NCBI RefSeq assembly: GCF_003997495.1
Contig: NZ_RZRU01000007.1
Coordinates: forward strand, 1-64,000
Reading direction: 5' to 3'
DNA: 64,000 nucleotides
Source of the DNA: Mesorhizobium sp. M7A.F.Ca.US.008.03.1.1
GTDB lineage: Bacteria; Pseudomonadota; Alphaproteobacteria; Rhizobiales; Rhizobiaceae
The first letter of the stretch is position 1, and the number at the start of each line of letters is the position of its first letter. The notes under the pieces were generated by a model. The model did not search any database. It was not told the DNA's origin and saw only the letters and a list, made by a program, of their open reading frames with translations. Of this stretch, positions 63,617-64,000 are shown piece by piece. A program made the translations under genes and the position numbers.

Positions 63617-63625
63617 CCCACTACC
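63603..63625. repeat. Right 23-bp terminal inverted repeat of the IS1-family element
   Basis: Exact reverse complement of 60296-60318. It contains the stop codon of the last passenger gene. Confidence 0.9.
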
Positions 63626-63633
63626 CGGCCGTA
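63626..63633. repeat. Right target-site duplication CGGCCGTA
   Basis: Identical to 60288-60295 on the other side of the element. Confidence 0.9.
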
Positions 63634-63634
63634 C

Positions 63635-64000
63635 CTACGCCAGGCTTCCTTGCAGCACCGTCAGCTTGGCCTTCTTGGGCATGCGGGCGGTCAGCCATTC
63701 CAGTGCCTTGTCGTGCGGCATCGGGAAGGCGATGGAGTAGCCCTGCACCTGGTCGCAGCCGATCGCCATCAGGGAATCGAGCTCGGCCTCGGTTTCGGCA
63801 CCCTCTGCGACGATCGAGATGCCAAGGCCGCGCGCCAGCTCGGTGATGGCGCGCACGATCTTCGAGTTGTCGCCATTCTCATGGATGTTCTGGACGAAGC
63901 GGCGATCGATCTTCAGCCGGTCGATCTCGTTCGGGTTGACATGGCTGAGCGAAGCATAGCCGGTGCCAAAATCATCGAGTTCGAGATGGACGCCGGCTGC
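63635..64000 (-). CDS. EAL-domain cyclic-di-GMP phosphodiesterase, C-terminal part (5' end outside window)
   Basis: The frame is open to the window edge and encodes LELDDFGTGYASLSHVNPNEIDRLKIDRRFV, then AITELARGLGISIVAEGAETEAEL and GCDQVQGYSIAFPMP, the late EAL-domain motifs (DDFGTG, KID, E..AEGVE-like and QG). The enzyme cleaves cyclic di-GMP. An upstream GGDEF or sensor domain cannot be seen. The transposon inserted one base beyond its stop, leaving the protein intact. Confidence 0.93.
   Translation of the reverse strand, partial: AAGVHLELDDFGTGYASLSHVNPNEIDRLKIDRRFVQNIHENGDNSKIVRAITELARGLGISIVAEGAETEAELDSLMAIGCDQVQGYSIAFPMPHDKALEWLTARMPKKAKLTVLQGSLA

Larger units (their letters stand above)
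60296..63625. mobile_element. Complete IS1-family transposon with five passenger genes (3330 bp)
   Basis: The ends are perfect 23-bp inverted repeats (60296-60318 and 63603-63625) starting GGTAGTGGGTC, like IS1-family ends that begin with GGT. They are flanked by the 8-bp direct repeats CGGCCGTA. Inside are an IS1-type DDE transposase gene and five other genes: 77 aa, 75 aa, HipA-like, DUF3037 and 102 aa. It resembles passenger-carrying IS1 elements (ISMhu11-like group). The cargo part is visibly richer in A+T than the surrounding chromosome. It inserted one base past the EAL-gene stop. Confidence 0.9.

Noticed and set aside
1..64000. CRISPR array, tRNA or rRNA gene, replication origin
   Set aside because: I saw no regularly spaced repeats, no tRNA-like cloverleaf ends with TTC(A/G)A loops, and no rRNA sequence. 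The only tandem repeats are the short ones listed and the in-frame repeat in the pseudouridine synthase gene.

Overview
The window looks like a chromosomal segment of a Mesorhizobium-type alphaproteobacterium (order Hyphomicrobiales). The evidence is high GC, dense gene packing with many ATGA overlaps, rhizobial-style palindromic intergenic repeats, and a conserved alphaproteobacterial block (tldE/pmbA, cysQ-like, DUF4170, DUF374 acyltransferase, waaA, lpxK, DUF2093). I found no tRNA, rRNA, CRISPR array or replication origin. The species call is inference.

Layout. 1-630: end of an IS110/IS1111-type element cut by the window edge, plus its non-coding tail. 628-6437 (minus): a six-gene lipid operon whose four core proteins match the domain architectures of E. 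coli YnbA, YnbB, YnbC and YnbD, with an added PlsC-like acyltransferase and a small membrane protein. 6625-10140: divergent marR-emrA-emrB efflux locus with a multi-stem inverted-repeat structure in the emrA-emrB gap. 10191-20840: mixed genes, including a CAP-domain lipoprotein, HxlR/GST, two TadG-type proteins, DUF2189, LysE, HAD IIA, ribF, hdeD-like and mipA/ompV-like. 21130-28277: ileS, a lipoprotein, tadA, an RluB-type pseudouridine synthase with a long repetitive tail, and rsmD. 28410-32007: paired M16 peptidases and a patatin. 32049-36892: a reductase, an HNH nuclease with a possible reader domain, efp, epmA and an amino-acid oxidase. 36914-43347: VOC protein, tldE, cysQ-like gene and the Kdo/lipid A block. 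43473-48311: a small accessory set (hypothetical, LysR/EamA, hydrolase, monooxygenase-like, EamA). 48383-59467: mutL, LysR, an MttB-family methyltransferase with an ABC binding protein, two paralogous secreted proteins, queF, an iron-sulfur flavoprotein demethylase-like enzyme and a MarR regulator.

59486-64000: a frameshifted polysaccharide deacetylase, then a complete IS1-family transposon (60296-63625). It has 23-bp inverted repeats and a perfect 8-bp target duplication. It carries five non-transposase genes, including an overlapping HipA-like kinase/DUF3037 pair. The window ends in an EAL-domain gene.

The most system-like observations are the Ynb-type lipid operon, the HipA-like/DUF3037 cargo on the IS1-family element, the structured emrA-emrB leader, and a methylated-amine theme (MttB-family protein, ABC binding protein, N-methylproline-demethylase-like flavoprotein). 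The functions proposed for these are inferences from domains and context.
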